Source: Vairimorpha apis BRL 01 (lineage: Eukaryota > Microsporidia > Nosematidae). Taken from it: a DNA stretch of 11,555 nucleotides. The notes beneath the pieces were generated by a model. It was given only the letters and a program-made list of their open reading frames with translations. It searched no databases and was not told the origin of the DNA. Positions 1 through 9,091 of the stretch are shown piece after piece. A program made the translations under genes and the position numbers. The stretch lies in NCBI GenBank assembly GCA_000447185.1, contig KE647213.1, forward strand, positions 1-11,555, written 5' to 3'. Each line of letters opens with the position of its first letter. Positions within the stretch are counted from its first letter, which is position 1.

Positions 1-419
1 ATATTGTTTTTACAAAATGTTATATTTAATATACATATTAAACAATTTTTTAATTAAGAAAATTATTTTTGAAAAATAGTATTTTATATGACTATTTATT
101 CTATAGTTTATGTAAAAATAAATAATTACTTTAGTAAAAACATTGGTTTTAATTACAATCTTATAAACATCATATTTTACTTCTAGAATATATTCATATA
201 TACGAGTTCACAAATTTAAGCTCATATATGTCGTTTTCAAAACATGGATTAGACGTATGATAAATATAGCTACTTTTGTTATTCTATTATATATTGCTAT
301 GATAGTTTATGATGTTATTTTATCATAATATATAGTATAATTTATATTTTTTATTAATTCATGACTTATAGTTATAGCCCGCTAGTAGTTATATGTTTTT
401 TCCATTCTTATAACTTTTT
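1..419. other. AT-rich spacer, no gene recognised
   Basis: No open frame with protein-like composition is visible on either strand. The sequence is AT-rich but a little less monotonous than the spacers further right: G and C are scattered through it, for example around 200-255 and 375-390. That could mean it continues the decayed coding-like stretch to its right. There is a CCC at 378-380, but no ATG follows within the short distance seen at the supported genes. Confidence 0.4.
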
Positions 420-840
420 TAATATGTAAGCTGTAATTTCATCCCATCACTTAATATTTCTTTAATTTCTTTAACAAATTTAATAATTTCTTTAAATGTA
501 TTTTTTTATTTATTTTTGAAATCGACGAATTTTATTAATTTATATATGTATTAAGAACATACATCATAAATGATTAAATAAGAACCTTCAAAGATTCACT
601 ATAACCATTATTAAAAAAAAATTGGAAATTTATACTTTTCAAATTTAATTATTGCCTCCTCTTTTAGTAATGTATTAACATTCTTTGACACTATGTAACC
701 ATATTGTATGCAAACTTATATTTTTTTTAAAAATATAATTTTATCTTGAAGTGAATATAATTCACCATCTTTTAGTTTAGTATATTTTCATAGTAAACCA
801 AGGAAATAATTCTTTGATAAATACTAAAAAAAACTATTTT
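420..840 (-). pseudogene. Possible decayed coding stretch of unknown origin
   Basis: Read on the minus strand, several short blocks look like protein rather than spacer. Examples are KLKDGELYSLQDKIIFLKK (about 776-722), YGYIVSKNVNTLLKEEA followed by IIKFEKYKFPIFF (about 702-610), NNGYSESLKVLI (about 610-574), and FKEIIKFVKEIKEILSDG (about 496-440). They lie in different frames and are separated by stops and frame changes, so no intact gene exists. I recognise no family. A dead transposase or other dead gene is an inference from composition only, and chance open frames in AT-rich DNA are a real alternative. I see no candidate start with a C-triplet. Confidence 0.25.
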
Positions 841-1108
841 TATTTTGTAATTTTTTGAATGATTTATTTTATATTTTAATGTATAAATAGATTTCTTAAT
901 TTCATGGAAAATTTTCATAGTATTTACTTTAAAATACTGTACTTAACCATAGAAAGAATTAAATCTTAGAATGATGTGTATTTCTAACATCACATGTTTA
1001 AAAATAGCTATACTTTTTAAATAATTTTTGATTAGATTTTAAAGTGTTGTGAAATTAAGAAAATTAATATTGTTTAAAAAATAATTACTTTTTTTGTAAT
1101 TAATTTTA
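841..1108. other. Upstream region of the coiled-coil gene
   Basis: This is AT-rich sequence with no supported gene. It ends in a T-rich stretch (about 1089-1107) leading directly into the C-triplet and start codon of the coiled-coil gene, so the promoter of that gene should lie here. No TATA-type element can be singled out from the AT background. Confidence 0.4.
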
Positions 1109-1111
1109 CCC
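1109..1111 (+). promoter_or_regulatory. CCC start-site motif, coiled-coil gene
   Basis: The triplet CCC lies two bases before the ATG at 1114, in a region otherwise almost free of C runs. CCC-like signals just upstream of start codons are known in microsporidia and are thought to mark transcription or translation starts. It is used here to choose the start of the long frame-broken gene. Confidence 0.65.
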
Positions 1112-1113
1112 TC

Positions 1114-3380
1114 ATGAATAAAGGTCTTACGCTTTTTAATAATAGCAGAAGGTTAGAAAATAAATATAATAAATTAAAACTTATAAGAAGTAAAATTATT
1201 AATGATATGTTAAAAGATTCGTTAAAAAATCTCAGGCAAATGAACATGAATTGGAAATAAAAATAATTTATTAGATGAAAAATCCAAAATAGCTATAAAC
1301 GGATTAATTTAATAGAGCAAGATATAAAAAAATTAAAAAAAGAAGAAACTAATGTAAAGTCTAAATATTCTAAAATTTGCAAAGAAAATGAAATTTTATT
1401 AAAAGAAAAGAAAATTTTGATACAAAGTTAAATGACTTAATAGAACGAGAAAAGAAATTTGCAAATGAAGCACAGATATTTTCATTAGAAAATAAAGAGC
1501 TTCAAAACAATTTAAATATTTTAAAAGATGAAAACTCTTCTTTGCATAAAAAAAATTGAAGATCTTCAAAAGCAATTGGACATATTAAAAAAAGATAGTC
1601 AAAAATATAAACAAACAATTAAAAAGTATGAAGAGATAGAAAAAACATCTGATAAAAATAAGAAAATTACTGAAACAAACAATAAAAAATACAAAGATTT
1701 AGAAGTTGAATATAATAAACTTAAACAAAATAATTCTAAATTAATCAATTTTAGTACAGAAAATGAGAAATTAAAAAAGATAATTCAAGATCATGAAACC
1801 ATTGTACAAAATTTAAAAAATGAAATTTCTAAAGTTAAGAAAAGAAGAAATAAAAAATTGAAAAAAAATTACTAGAAACAAAAATAGAACTTGATAAAGC
1901 TAATGATAAAATATTAAAAGTTGCATCCGAAGTTTTAAAAACTAAAAATGAAATTAAAGAAGAAAATGAAAATTTTAAAAAAACTAAATTAGAAGAATTA
2001 AAGAACTTACAAAAAGAAAATAATGAAATTAAGAAAAATAATTCAAAAAAACAATTTGATAATTTGAAAATTGAATATGAACAAAGAATATTAAAATATG
2101 AAAATGAAATAAAACAACTTAAAAAAGAAATAAAAGATAACAAGATAAAAAACAAGATGTTAATTTAAAAAAAGGAAATTTTAAAGAAATATCAAAGCAT
2201 GAAAAAAATTTAGAAAATAACAATAAGCAGCTTTTTGAAGAAATTCAAATATTGAAAATAGAAAATGACAAATTAAAATTACAAAATGAAAAACATGTTA
2301 AATCAAAGAATTCTTCAGAGAATTTTAATGAAATTATTACATCAATGAGTCAAAAAATTGATGAATTAAAAAAGAATCTAAAGAAAACAGTGATATTTTA
2401 AACAAAGAAATTATTAAATTTAAAAATATATTACGAGAAAAAGAAGAAGAAATTGAAAAAATTAGAAAAGTAAATGATGAAACATCTGTAAAAGATAATA
2501 CAATTAAAATATTAAAAGAAAGTTTAAAACTTAAAGATAAATTGTTAAATCAAAAGATTAATGTAAATAAGGACAATAAATATGAAATAAACGAAGATGA
2601 TGTTTTAAGCAATAAGCAATTTAAAATGGAAAATTTAGGGAAGAATTTGAGAAAAACTAATGATATAAATAAAAATAACACTAATATAGTCAATAAAAAT
2701 GATTTGGTTTCAAAACAAAAAGAAAAAATAAGCAAAATACAAAACCGAAAAATGAAAATAAAAAACTGAAAAAAGAAGAAAACATTGATGATCCTTTAAA
2801 GAATGGTTTATCTAACAAAAATCAAAATATCGTTGATGAAACTAATAAATTTATCGATCTGGACTCTGTTGTTAAAGCAAAGGCAAAAAGTGCAATTAAA
2901 AAAAATCCTTTGATAGATAAATCACTTCCATGGAAAGATACAAATTCGTTTTTTGCTAATTTAACTTTTACAGATTCAAGTCCTGTTATAAAAAAATTTG
3001 ATAAAAATACCCATGAATAAAGATAAAAATGAAAATAATGAAAATTTCACTTTATTTGATGAAAATAGATTGTTTAACACAGCTGAAATTAATTATTTAT
3101 GCGATATATTAAATTCAAATTTTTCAGATTTAACAGAACAAGATAAAAAAGATTCTGAAAATGCAAATATAGATCAATTATTTGCAAATTTAAGACTTAT
3201 GCTTTTAGATTTAAAAATAAAAAGAAAGTTGTTTCTGTATATGCTTCTAAAATATTATATGGTATAAAATGGTGGATAGAAAAAGAGGGAGCATCATTTA
3301 TAATGGAAAAATTGGTTAATAGTATTTATAAATATGATTTTTTGTTTGTATTTGTATATATTTTTTCAGAATATGTCTAA
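1114..3380 (+). CDS. Large Lys/Glu/Asn-rich coiled-coil protein, frame broken at A runs
   Basis: I do not recognise the family. Starting at the ATG after CCC, the protein-like reading continues to the TAA at 3378-3380, but only by changing frame at least eleven times. The breaks can be placed at A runs near 1224-1229, 1259-1263, 1286-1299, 1406-1409, 1548-1555, 1861-1868, 2147-2152, 2368-2373, 2734-2744, 2990-3007 and 3213-3223. Nine are repaired by one extra A. The other two (near 1548 and 2990) need one fewer or two more. The restored length would be about 757 aa. Roughly the first two thirds are charged helix with long runs of K, E, N, I and L, as in coiled coils. The last part (from about 2770) is more mixed, with motifs such as DKSLPWKD, FANLTF and GIKWWIEKEGA. 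Between breaks no segment contains a stop, and coding character is uniform. A structural, cytoskeletal or tethering role is only a guess. It may be assembly error, a young pseudogene, or a gene rescued by slippage; an in-frame split into two genes near 3013 is also possible. Confidence 0.7.
3010..3015 (+). promoter_or_regulatory. CCCATG: possible second start inside the coiled-coil region
   Basis: CCC sits directly against an ATG (3013-3015) at the point where the reading frame changes. The frame opened here begins MNKDKNENNENFTLFDENRL and continues to the next break near 3220. If CCC marks starts, this could be the start of a separate gene (3013-3380) overlapping the end of the previous frame (TAA at 3017-3019). 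The spacing of zero differs from the 2-5 bases at the other genes, and the phase break at the nearby A runs is an equally good explanation. Confidence 0.3.
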
Positions 3381-3381
3381 A

Positions 3382-3387
3382 AATAAA
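3382..3387 (+). terminator. AATAAA just after the coiled-coil stop codon
   Basis: AATAAA begins one base after the TAA at 3378-3380. It matches the canonical polyadenylation hexamer, and microsporidian 3' UTRs are short. In sequence this AT-rich the match could easily be chance. Confidence 0.3.
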
Positions 3388-4759
3388 TATTATATAATTT
3401 TTATTTATGATTTAAAAAACATATAATATATATTCAAATAAATATTGTAATTAATTTTTAAGTACTGTTTATAGTAAATGTTGTTAAATTTTTTACAAAA
3501 AATATATTCTAAATGTTTTAAATCCTTTTTGTTTTTATAAAAAACATATGAATCCTGATGATGTCATTTATAATTAAAATGAATAAAATATTTTTGTTGT
3601 CATGCAAATTTAGGCAATTAAAATTTTAGAAAACAACTGTAACAAATAAAAAAAATTTTAAATATAATTAATTTTTATAAATTGTGTAATTAATATATTT
3701 TAACTACGATAAAAATTAAGTAAATTTGGTTTTTATAAAAATTTTGATTATTAAAATTAAAATAAAAACAGTATTTAATAAAGTTTTACAAAAAAAATTC
3801 TAAATTATTAAACAATATATATATATAGTTTTTAATATTTATATATTTTACTTTGCAAAAATACTCTTATTTTAATAGAAAAAAAATATAAAAAGAAATT
3901 ATATATTTTATTTGAAATATTATCTTTTTATATTAAAAATAATTTCAAAATAAATTAAATAAATTAATAAATATATTATTTCATTTTAAGTATGATACAA
4001 ATATAAAAAAATTTGAAGCAATTATAGATATTTTCAAAACATTTTTTCTTTATATAATAGTATTAAATAGAAAATTATAGAAATTATAATATAAAAAATA
4101 AATGTAAGAAGGATTTAATACATTGTTAGTCAAAAAAATTTAAAGGTTCAAAGTATATTTTAAACTAACATAAATTTGAAAAAAATAAACTTTAAAACAT
4201 AGTTTGTTATAATTTTATAATTTTCAGGATAAAGCAAAAATGTAAATCTTATATTTCAATATAATTATTGGATATTTATTTACATCATTGTGCTTGATTT
4301 AAAATTTATTTATTTTTTATATAAATTATATCTATTAAATTTATTCATAGTTTATGATTAATTTTATTCATTTGATTAGCATTTCCTATAAAAAAAATTC
4401 TATATTGTTTAACCTTTAAATTTTCACATTATAATCTCAGGTATTTTTTTGTTGAATTTCGTCATCTCGATAATATTAATTCTCTTAGGTTAAATTTTAA
4501 ACAAAGTTAAAATTATATTTAACACAATATTGTAGATATATTTTGATTAATTATTAAAATAAGAAAAGAATTATAACGAAATAAATTATATTAATATCAT
4601 TGTAATTATGTCGTTTACAAAAATTTAATTTTATTTTAACATGATTTGTATGTTTTTAAATTTAAAATAAATTTATTAGTAAAAAAACTTTTTTATCTGA
4701 ATTTTGTTTTTAATTTAATTTATAAGTATATGTATTTATGTGTTATTATTTTTAAAAAT
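3388..4759. other. Long AT-rich spacer, no gene seen
   Basis: About 1.4 kb is almost entirely A and T, with no frame of protein-like composition on either strand and no C-triplet placed before an ATG. It contains simple-sequence stretches, including an alternating AT tract near 3815-3827. The slightly less AT-rich patch near 4430-4495 gave no recognisable product in any frame. The long frame opened at 4646 is spacer-like until about 4760, where composition changes. Confidence 0.55.
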
Positions 4760-5152
4760 ATGGTCTTATGGCTACTAAACTCGAGCAAACTTATAATCAC
4801 GGACAAGAATCATTCTATATGTAATAACATAGGATGGGGTGGAGTGATAACCAAGTAACACAGAAAGTATATCAAAGATCTGGAAATCTAACCTAGCCTT
4901 GAGAAGTATACACAGTCTATTATACATAAGAATACATTAGAGTCTATTTTTTTGATTTAAAAACGAAAATGAGAGTGGAATGAACCTAGAAAGGAAGAGG
5001 TGAAAAAAAGTATTGGAGAAATTAGTTAATAATATATCATCAAAAGTATCACTATCGAAGAAGCAAAACTCGAATAGACCAAAATAGAAAATTTTAGAGA
5101 TGGTTTATGCTATGAAGTAAAAGATAAAATTCATTTGATGTGCCAAAATTGA
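4760..5152 (+). mobile_element. Possible dead retroelement fragment (RNase H-like)
   Basis: This is an island clearly richer in G and C than the DNA on both sides. In one frame it reads KLIITD, then NIGWGGVITK, and about 60 codons later IHKNTLESIFLI. Reverse-transcribing elements, especially DIRS-like ones, carry an RNase H with a TD...GWGG motif followed by a H-x-N-x-LE segment, and this order fits. The frame then continues through EWNEPRKEEVKKSIGEIS, TIEEAKLE and FRDGLCYEVKDKIHLMCQN. Seven in-frame stops (such as those at 4856, 4889, 4958, 4970 and 5027) interrupt it before the final TGA at 5150-5152. Nothing else of an element (reverse transcriptase, integrase or recombinase, terminal repeats) was found. 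The match rests on short motifs, and stops are only modestly rarer than expected in AT-rich DNA, so this is tentative. Confidence 0.3.
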
Positions 5153-6546
5153 AATTAATAATGAAAATTAATAATAATAACCTTATAAGCCTATTTTATT
5201 TAAAACACTAATATTTTATAACATAAATAAAATGAATCAAAAAACAATAAATAAATTTATTATACCTTAAAATATCATATTTTTAATCATATCTAAAAAA
5301 TTAATATTATCTTGTTTTAACTTCTTATTTTAAAATATTTTTACTTATCTAATGTTATAAATCAAAAATCTATAAGTAAAATATGGAAATTATCCTTGAA
5401 TCAAACATACATATATAATGATTTAAAATGAATAAGGATATTAAATGAAAAAAATATACGAACATTAATAAAATGTTTAATAAGATTTTTATTGAGCTTG
5501 ACATTAAATATGTAAAAGTCCAACTGTATAAAATATTTTTCTTTAATAAAAAATTCTTACAAATTGAAATGTACATAATACAAATATTGATGTTAATTTA
5601 AAGTTAAAAACGAAAAAATAAAGATATTTTATCATTGGATATAACTATAAATAATTTCGATATAAAAATTTGATTAACTTAAAATTTTTCTAAATATTTT
5701 TTTAAAATTTAATAAATATATTTTAAATTACTTTTAAATATTAAAACTAAACTGAAATTATTATCTGATTATTTTTATATTAAACACATTAAAATATTTT
5801 AAAGCATTAAATAAAAAATGGATTTATATTTTCATTTCAAAAATATAAAATTTTTTTATATAACTATAAATATCTGATAATTTCACAAAAATTTCAATGT
5901 TTTATAGCAGTAAAAAAATAATTTAAAATATGGTGTAAAATTTTTCAATTTCATAAAAATTGTAATTTATAAATTAGAGTTGTGATTTTTTATATCATAA
6001 CATAAAATTATATTTTATGCATTAAATTTCATAAAAAATATTTTATATTTATTATTGATTAATTTGAATCAAGAAATTATATTTTTCTTAATTTTTTAAT
6101 AAATTCACAGTTTTTACCTAAAATATAATTTTATTTTTTTTGTTTGACTTTTCATTCAGAATTTAAAAAATAAAATATCTAAATTTTACATTAGAAAAAA
6201 ATATAAACTTGATATATATACAATTTATAAACAAAAAAGTTATTATAAAATAATAAACTTTTTCGTAAGCTCTAAAAGTTTAAGTTTTGTAGTATAGAAG
6301 ATTATATATTAAAACGTATACTTAATAATTAAAAAATGACATTTCGTTTTATAATTTTTTATATTTTTTGATAATTAATATTATTAAAATTTTTTCCTTA
6401 CTAAAGCAAAAATAAAAAATATAAATTTTTATTTTTGTAATTTAATAATATTAAACATATAAATTGTACTAGAATATTAAACATTAATTTAATTTTAACA
6501 ATTAAGATTGAACTTATATGAAATTCTTGTACGATTTTTTTATCTA
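5153..6546. other. Long AT-rich spacer upstream of POT1
   Basis: About 1.4 kb of nearly pure A/T with no convincing gene. At its left edge (about 5151-5178) GAAATTAATAAT is followed by a near copy, GAAAATTAATAATAAT, a small imperfect direct repeat. The short minus-strand frame around 5370-5576 has no coding composition, no C-triplet and no recognisable motif. The POT1 promoter should lie at the right end, but no element stands out other than the CCC at 6547. Confidence 0.55.
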
Positions 6547-6549
6547 CCC
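6547..6549 (+). promoter_or_regulatory. CCC start-site motif, POT1 gene
   Basis: CCC lies four bases before the ATG at 6554. It argues against the in-frame ATG at 6518, which has no C-triplet and would put CCC inside the coding sequence. The preference follows the spacing seen at the other genes of the window. Confidence 0.7.
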
Positions 6550-6553
6550 TATA

Positions 6554-7759
6554 ATGAATAATTTGTCAAAAAAACAAATTTGTTTTACTAAAATTGCAAA
6601 CATTTCTTCCACAGGTTATTATAATATTAAATGTACAGTTTTGAATATATATGATTGGATACCGACCAAAGCAAAAGATTACGTTATGACTCTTAAAGTT
6701 ATTGATGATTCTATTGATTTACCTATTTTTATTAAAATATTCAGTCCTTTAAAAATTTTTATCAATTATTTTAAAATTAATAAATCGTACTTAGTATATG
6801 GTGTAAAAAAATATAAAGATTCTTTTTTTATTTTAAGTAAAGAAAATAAAATTGAAGAACATTTAAAAACCAATGATGCGTTGGAAGAATATAATGACGA
6901 AGAAAATTTTTGCAAAAATAAAAATTATAATGATCAGGTCAATAATAAATCTCAAGTTATGCAAATAAACAAAGAAAATATTTTTTTAAATAAAAAAGAA
7001 TTTTTTTTACTAAAAGAGATTAAAGATTTGTCAAGTATAGAATACATAAAATTTATAGGTAAATTAATAAACATACAAGAAGAAAGTAATAATTTAATAA
7101 TATTATCATTTATTGATTACACAGTTAATCCTTTGATAGTAAATGTAAATGGTGGCAGATATGACAACAATATGGTTTTGTTTGTAAAGGTTTGGGACAA
7201 ATTAGCAATTTTAGCAAAAAATTTAGAAATAGATAATATTTATACACTAGAGAATGTAAAAATACATGTGAAATTCAATGTAATTATTGGTACACTTTCT
7301 GATACGCCTCTTTCTAAAATATACAAAAGTGATAGTTCTTTTATTTCTGAACGTGAAAAAGAATATTTAGCTAAATGTATAGATTTTTCTTGTGACCATT
7401 ACAAAAATATGAAGATAACAAATATTAATGATATAAAAGAATCAGGATATTATAAAATAAAGGTTAATATGATTAAATATTTTCCTGAGAATGGAAAAAT
7501 TTTATATCTTTGCAAAAAATGTAAAATAATTAATGAAGTTTATAGTTTTGATTGTAATTGCAAAAATGATAAAATTACAATATTTACACTTAAATATCAA
7601 GTTAAAGATGAATCAGGAGAAAATATAGTTGTTTGTGTAAATAAAATAGCTAAAAAAATGTTAAAAATAAATGTTAATGAAATGTATTTATATATAAAAA
7701 GTAAAAAGATGAATAAAATTTTCGTACATGAGGTAAAAAAAATACCAGAAAAATTTTAA
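6554..7759 (+). CDS. POT1: POT1-like telomere end-binding protein, three predicted OB folds
   Basis: POT1 binds the single-stranded G-rich telomere overhang in the nucleus, protects it from being sensed as a break, and controls telomerase. From the start at 6554 the protein has 401 aa. Residues about 10-105 resemble the first POT1 OB fold: an aromatic-Asp strand (NIYDWIPTKAKDYVMTLKVI, from residue 31) and then DDS before the next strands. Residues about 110-145 are a low-complexity, Asn/Lys/Glu-rich linker. A second OB-like unit at about 150-265 contains FVKVWD. The C-terminal unit (about 285-395) reads YYKIKVNMIKYFP and then LCKKC and DCNC. Cys320, 323, 334 and 336 probably bind zinc. This resembles the third, TPP1-binding OB fold of vertebrate POT1, whose zinc cysteine pairs are separated by a large inserted domain; here only ten residues separate the pairs. 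The frame is unbroken despite many A and T runs of 6-8. An extended start at 6518 would add 12 residues of spacer-like sequence. Assignment rests on motif order seen by eye; another OB-fold protein (RPA-like) is the main alternative. Confidence 0.75.
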   Translation: MNNLSKKQICFTKIANISSTGYYNIKCTVLNIYDWIPTKAKDYVMTLKVIDDSIDLPIFIKIFSPLKIFINYFKINKSYLVYGVKKYKDSFFILSKENKIEEHLKTNDALEEYNDEENFCKNKNYNDQVNNKSQVMQINKENIFLNKKEFFLLKEIKDLSSIEYIKFIGKLINIQEESNNLIILSFIDYTVNPLIVNVNGGRYDNNMVLFVKVWDKLAILAKNLEIDNIYTLENVKIHVKFNVIIGTLSDTPLSKIYKSDSSFISEREKEYLAKCIDFSCDHYKNMKITNINDIKESGYYKIKVNMIKYFPENGKILYLCKKCKIINEVYSFDCNCKNDKITIFTLKYQVKDESGENIVVCVNKIAKKMLKINVNEMYLYIKSKKMNKIFVHEVKKIPEKF

Positions 7760-8878
7760 ACAATTAAAATATTTTTTTCATTTGTTAAGTATGTTATAGT
7801 AATTAAATTTATTAAAAAATAAGTTGTTCTAAATAAATATTATTAATTTTTTATATTTTGAATGATTTTTTTATAATTTAATGCATAATATATAACTTTT
7901 GATTATTAATGTCAATTACATATAATTCAAAAAAATTTAATAATAAAACAGTAGTGATATGAGGTTTCAATTTTAACGATAATTTTTTAATTTTGCATGC
8001 TAAATTTTTTAATATAAGTTAATATCTTATATTCTTGATTAAAAAATAAATATTATATTTAAAAAAATGTCTGAATTAAAATGCAATTTAAAAATATTAT
8101 AAAAAAATATAATTTAATTGTAATTTAAAATATAATTATTTTTTTTATAGAATATTTAAAAAAAATTTAATGAGCTATAAGAAAAGTAAAATATTACAAA
8201 TATTTTATGAACAAGATCCTTATTTCATCTATCAAATATATTTTAATAATTAATAAAAATAAGTAAATTTTTTCTGTTTAAATAGTAAATGTATACAATA
8301 AATAATTGTTGAAATGTTTACATTTTATTTTTTTAAGAAAATTATTAATTTACTTTATATAAAAATATATAATTTTATTTTAAATATATTTTAAATGCTA
8401 TATTTTAATTTGATTTTGATTACTATCCATATCTATAAACATAATAATTTTGTTATTATTTACAAAATCATTAAAGATAAAAAATTACATAATATATTTT
8501 ATTTTTATGTTAACATAAAAAATATATATTTTAAAAAATTTTAAATATTTTTCAATCCTTATAAATTAAAAAAATTTTTTTTACATTGACTATTTTCTTT
8601 TACCTAGAAACACTGAATTTTAGACATTATATTTTTTATAAAAAAATTATATAATATTTTAATGTTAGAATTATTTTTAACTGCACAATATTTTTTAAAA
8701 TTAAATTAAAAAATACATTAATTTAATGTTCTATTTTACTTAATAAATTAAAGTATTTGAAAGTTTAATATTTGAAACGATTTTAAATTTTTAAGAAATA
8801 ATATACATTATTATAAAACAGTGTTTACATTTTTTTATTTGACACTTCTTTTATTTCTTTTTTAAAAAAATTTTATAT
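7760..8878. other. AT-rich spacer between POT1 and the acidic gene
   Basis: About 1.1 kb of A/T-dominated sequence with no coding composition, no tRNA-like or other RNA fold that I can support, and no C-triplet before an ATG until 8879. An AATAAA occurs near 7832, about 70 bases after the POT1 stop, but is not significant in this background. The last 50 bases are T-rich, ending in a short run of A before the CCCC. Confidence 0.55.
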
Positions 8879-8882
8879 CCCC
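8879..8882 (+). promoter_or_regulatory. CCCC start-site motif, acidic gene
   Basis: CCCC lies five bases before the ATG at 8888, the longest C run near any start in the window. A T-rich stretch (about 8828-8863) precedes it. Together with the protein's non-random composition, it is the main argument that this short frame is a real gene. Confidence 0.65.
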
Positions 8883-8887
8883 AATAA

Positions 8888-9091
8888 ATGCCAGTAAAAG
8901 AGGAAAAAGTTGCAGAATCCGAAAAATTAGAAAGCAGTACCACTGTATCTGATGAAAGCTCTACAACAGAATCAGATACTACATATCAAAGTTCTGAAGG
9001 ATCAAGTACTAGTGATTATTCATCTTATAATGATACAAGTGATGGAGACGACGAAACAGATAGCGATGATGATAGTTCAGATAATGCTTAA
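8888..9091 (+). CDS. Small acidic Ser/Thr-rich hypothetical protein
   Basis: The predicted protein has 67 aa and no recognisable family. Residues 1-15 are mixed-charge (MPVKEEKVAESEKLE). Residues 16-50 are dominated by S and T with E, D and Y. Residues 51-67 are nearly all D, S and E (from DTSDGDD to DDDSSDNA). There is no signal peptide, membrane segment or cysteine, so it is expected to be intrinsically disordered, cytosolic or nuclear, with many potential casein kinase 2-type sites (S/T followed by acidic residues). Reality as a gene is supported by the CCCC five bases upstream, by a G+C level well above the flanks, and by an AATAAA overlapping the stop. Highly acidic short proteins can act as histone or ribosome-associated chaperones, but nothing here shows a function. 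Neighbours: POT1 lies 1.1 kb upstream on the same strand, and TAP42 converges from the right. Confidence 0.65.
   Translation: MPVKEEKVAESEKLESSTTVSDESSTTESDTTYQSSEGSSTSDYSSYNDTSDGDDETDSDDDSSDNA

Noticed and set aside
1835..2155. Minus-strand open frame rich in F, S, L and I opposite the coiled-coil gene
   Set aside because: It is the antisense image of Lys/Glu/Asn-rich coding sequence, which always gives a Phe/Ser/Leu-rich frame. The plus strand has clear coding character.
2550..2735. Second minus-strand open frame inside the coiled-coil gene
   Set aside because: Same antisense artefact as above, with no C-triplet before its start.
3815..3827. Alternating AT tract as a regulatory or origin element
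   Set aside because: Simple AT repeats are expected in sequence of this composition, and nothing nearby supports a function.
4880..5080. A tRNA or other structured RNA in the G+C-richer island
   Set aside because: No cloverleaf or T-loop consensus (GGTTCGA-type) could be placed. The protein-motif reading explains the composition at least as well.
5370..5576. Minus-strand frame of 68 codons that looks membrane-like
   Set aside because: The hydrophobic look comes from A/T-only codons in spacer sequence. It has no start signal, no motif and no composition change relative to the flanks.
6518..6553. The 12-codon N-terminal extension of POT1
   Set aside because: It places the CCC motif inside the gene, is made of A/T-type codons like the spacer, and is not needed for the first OB fold.
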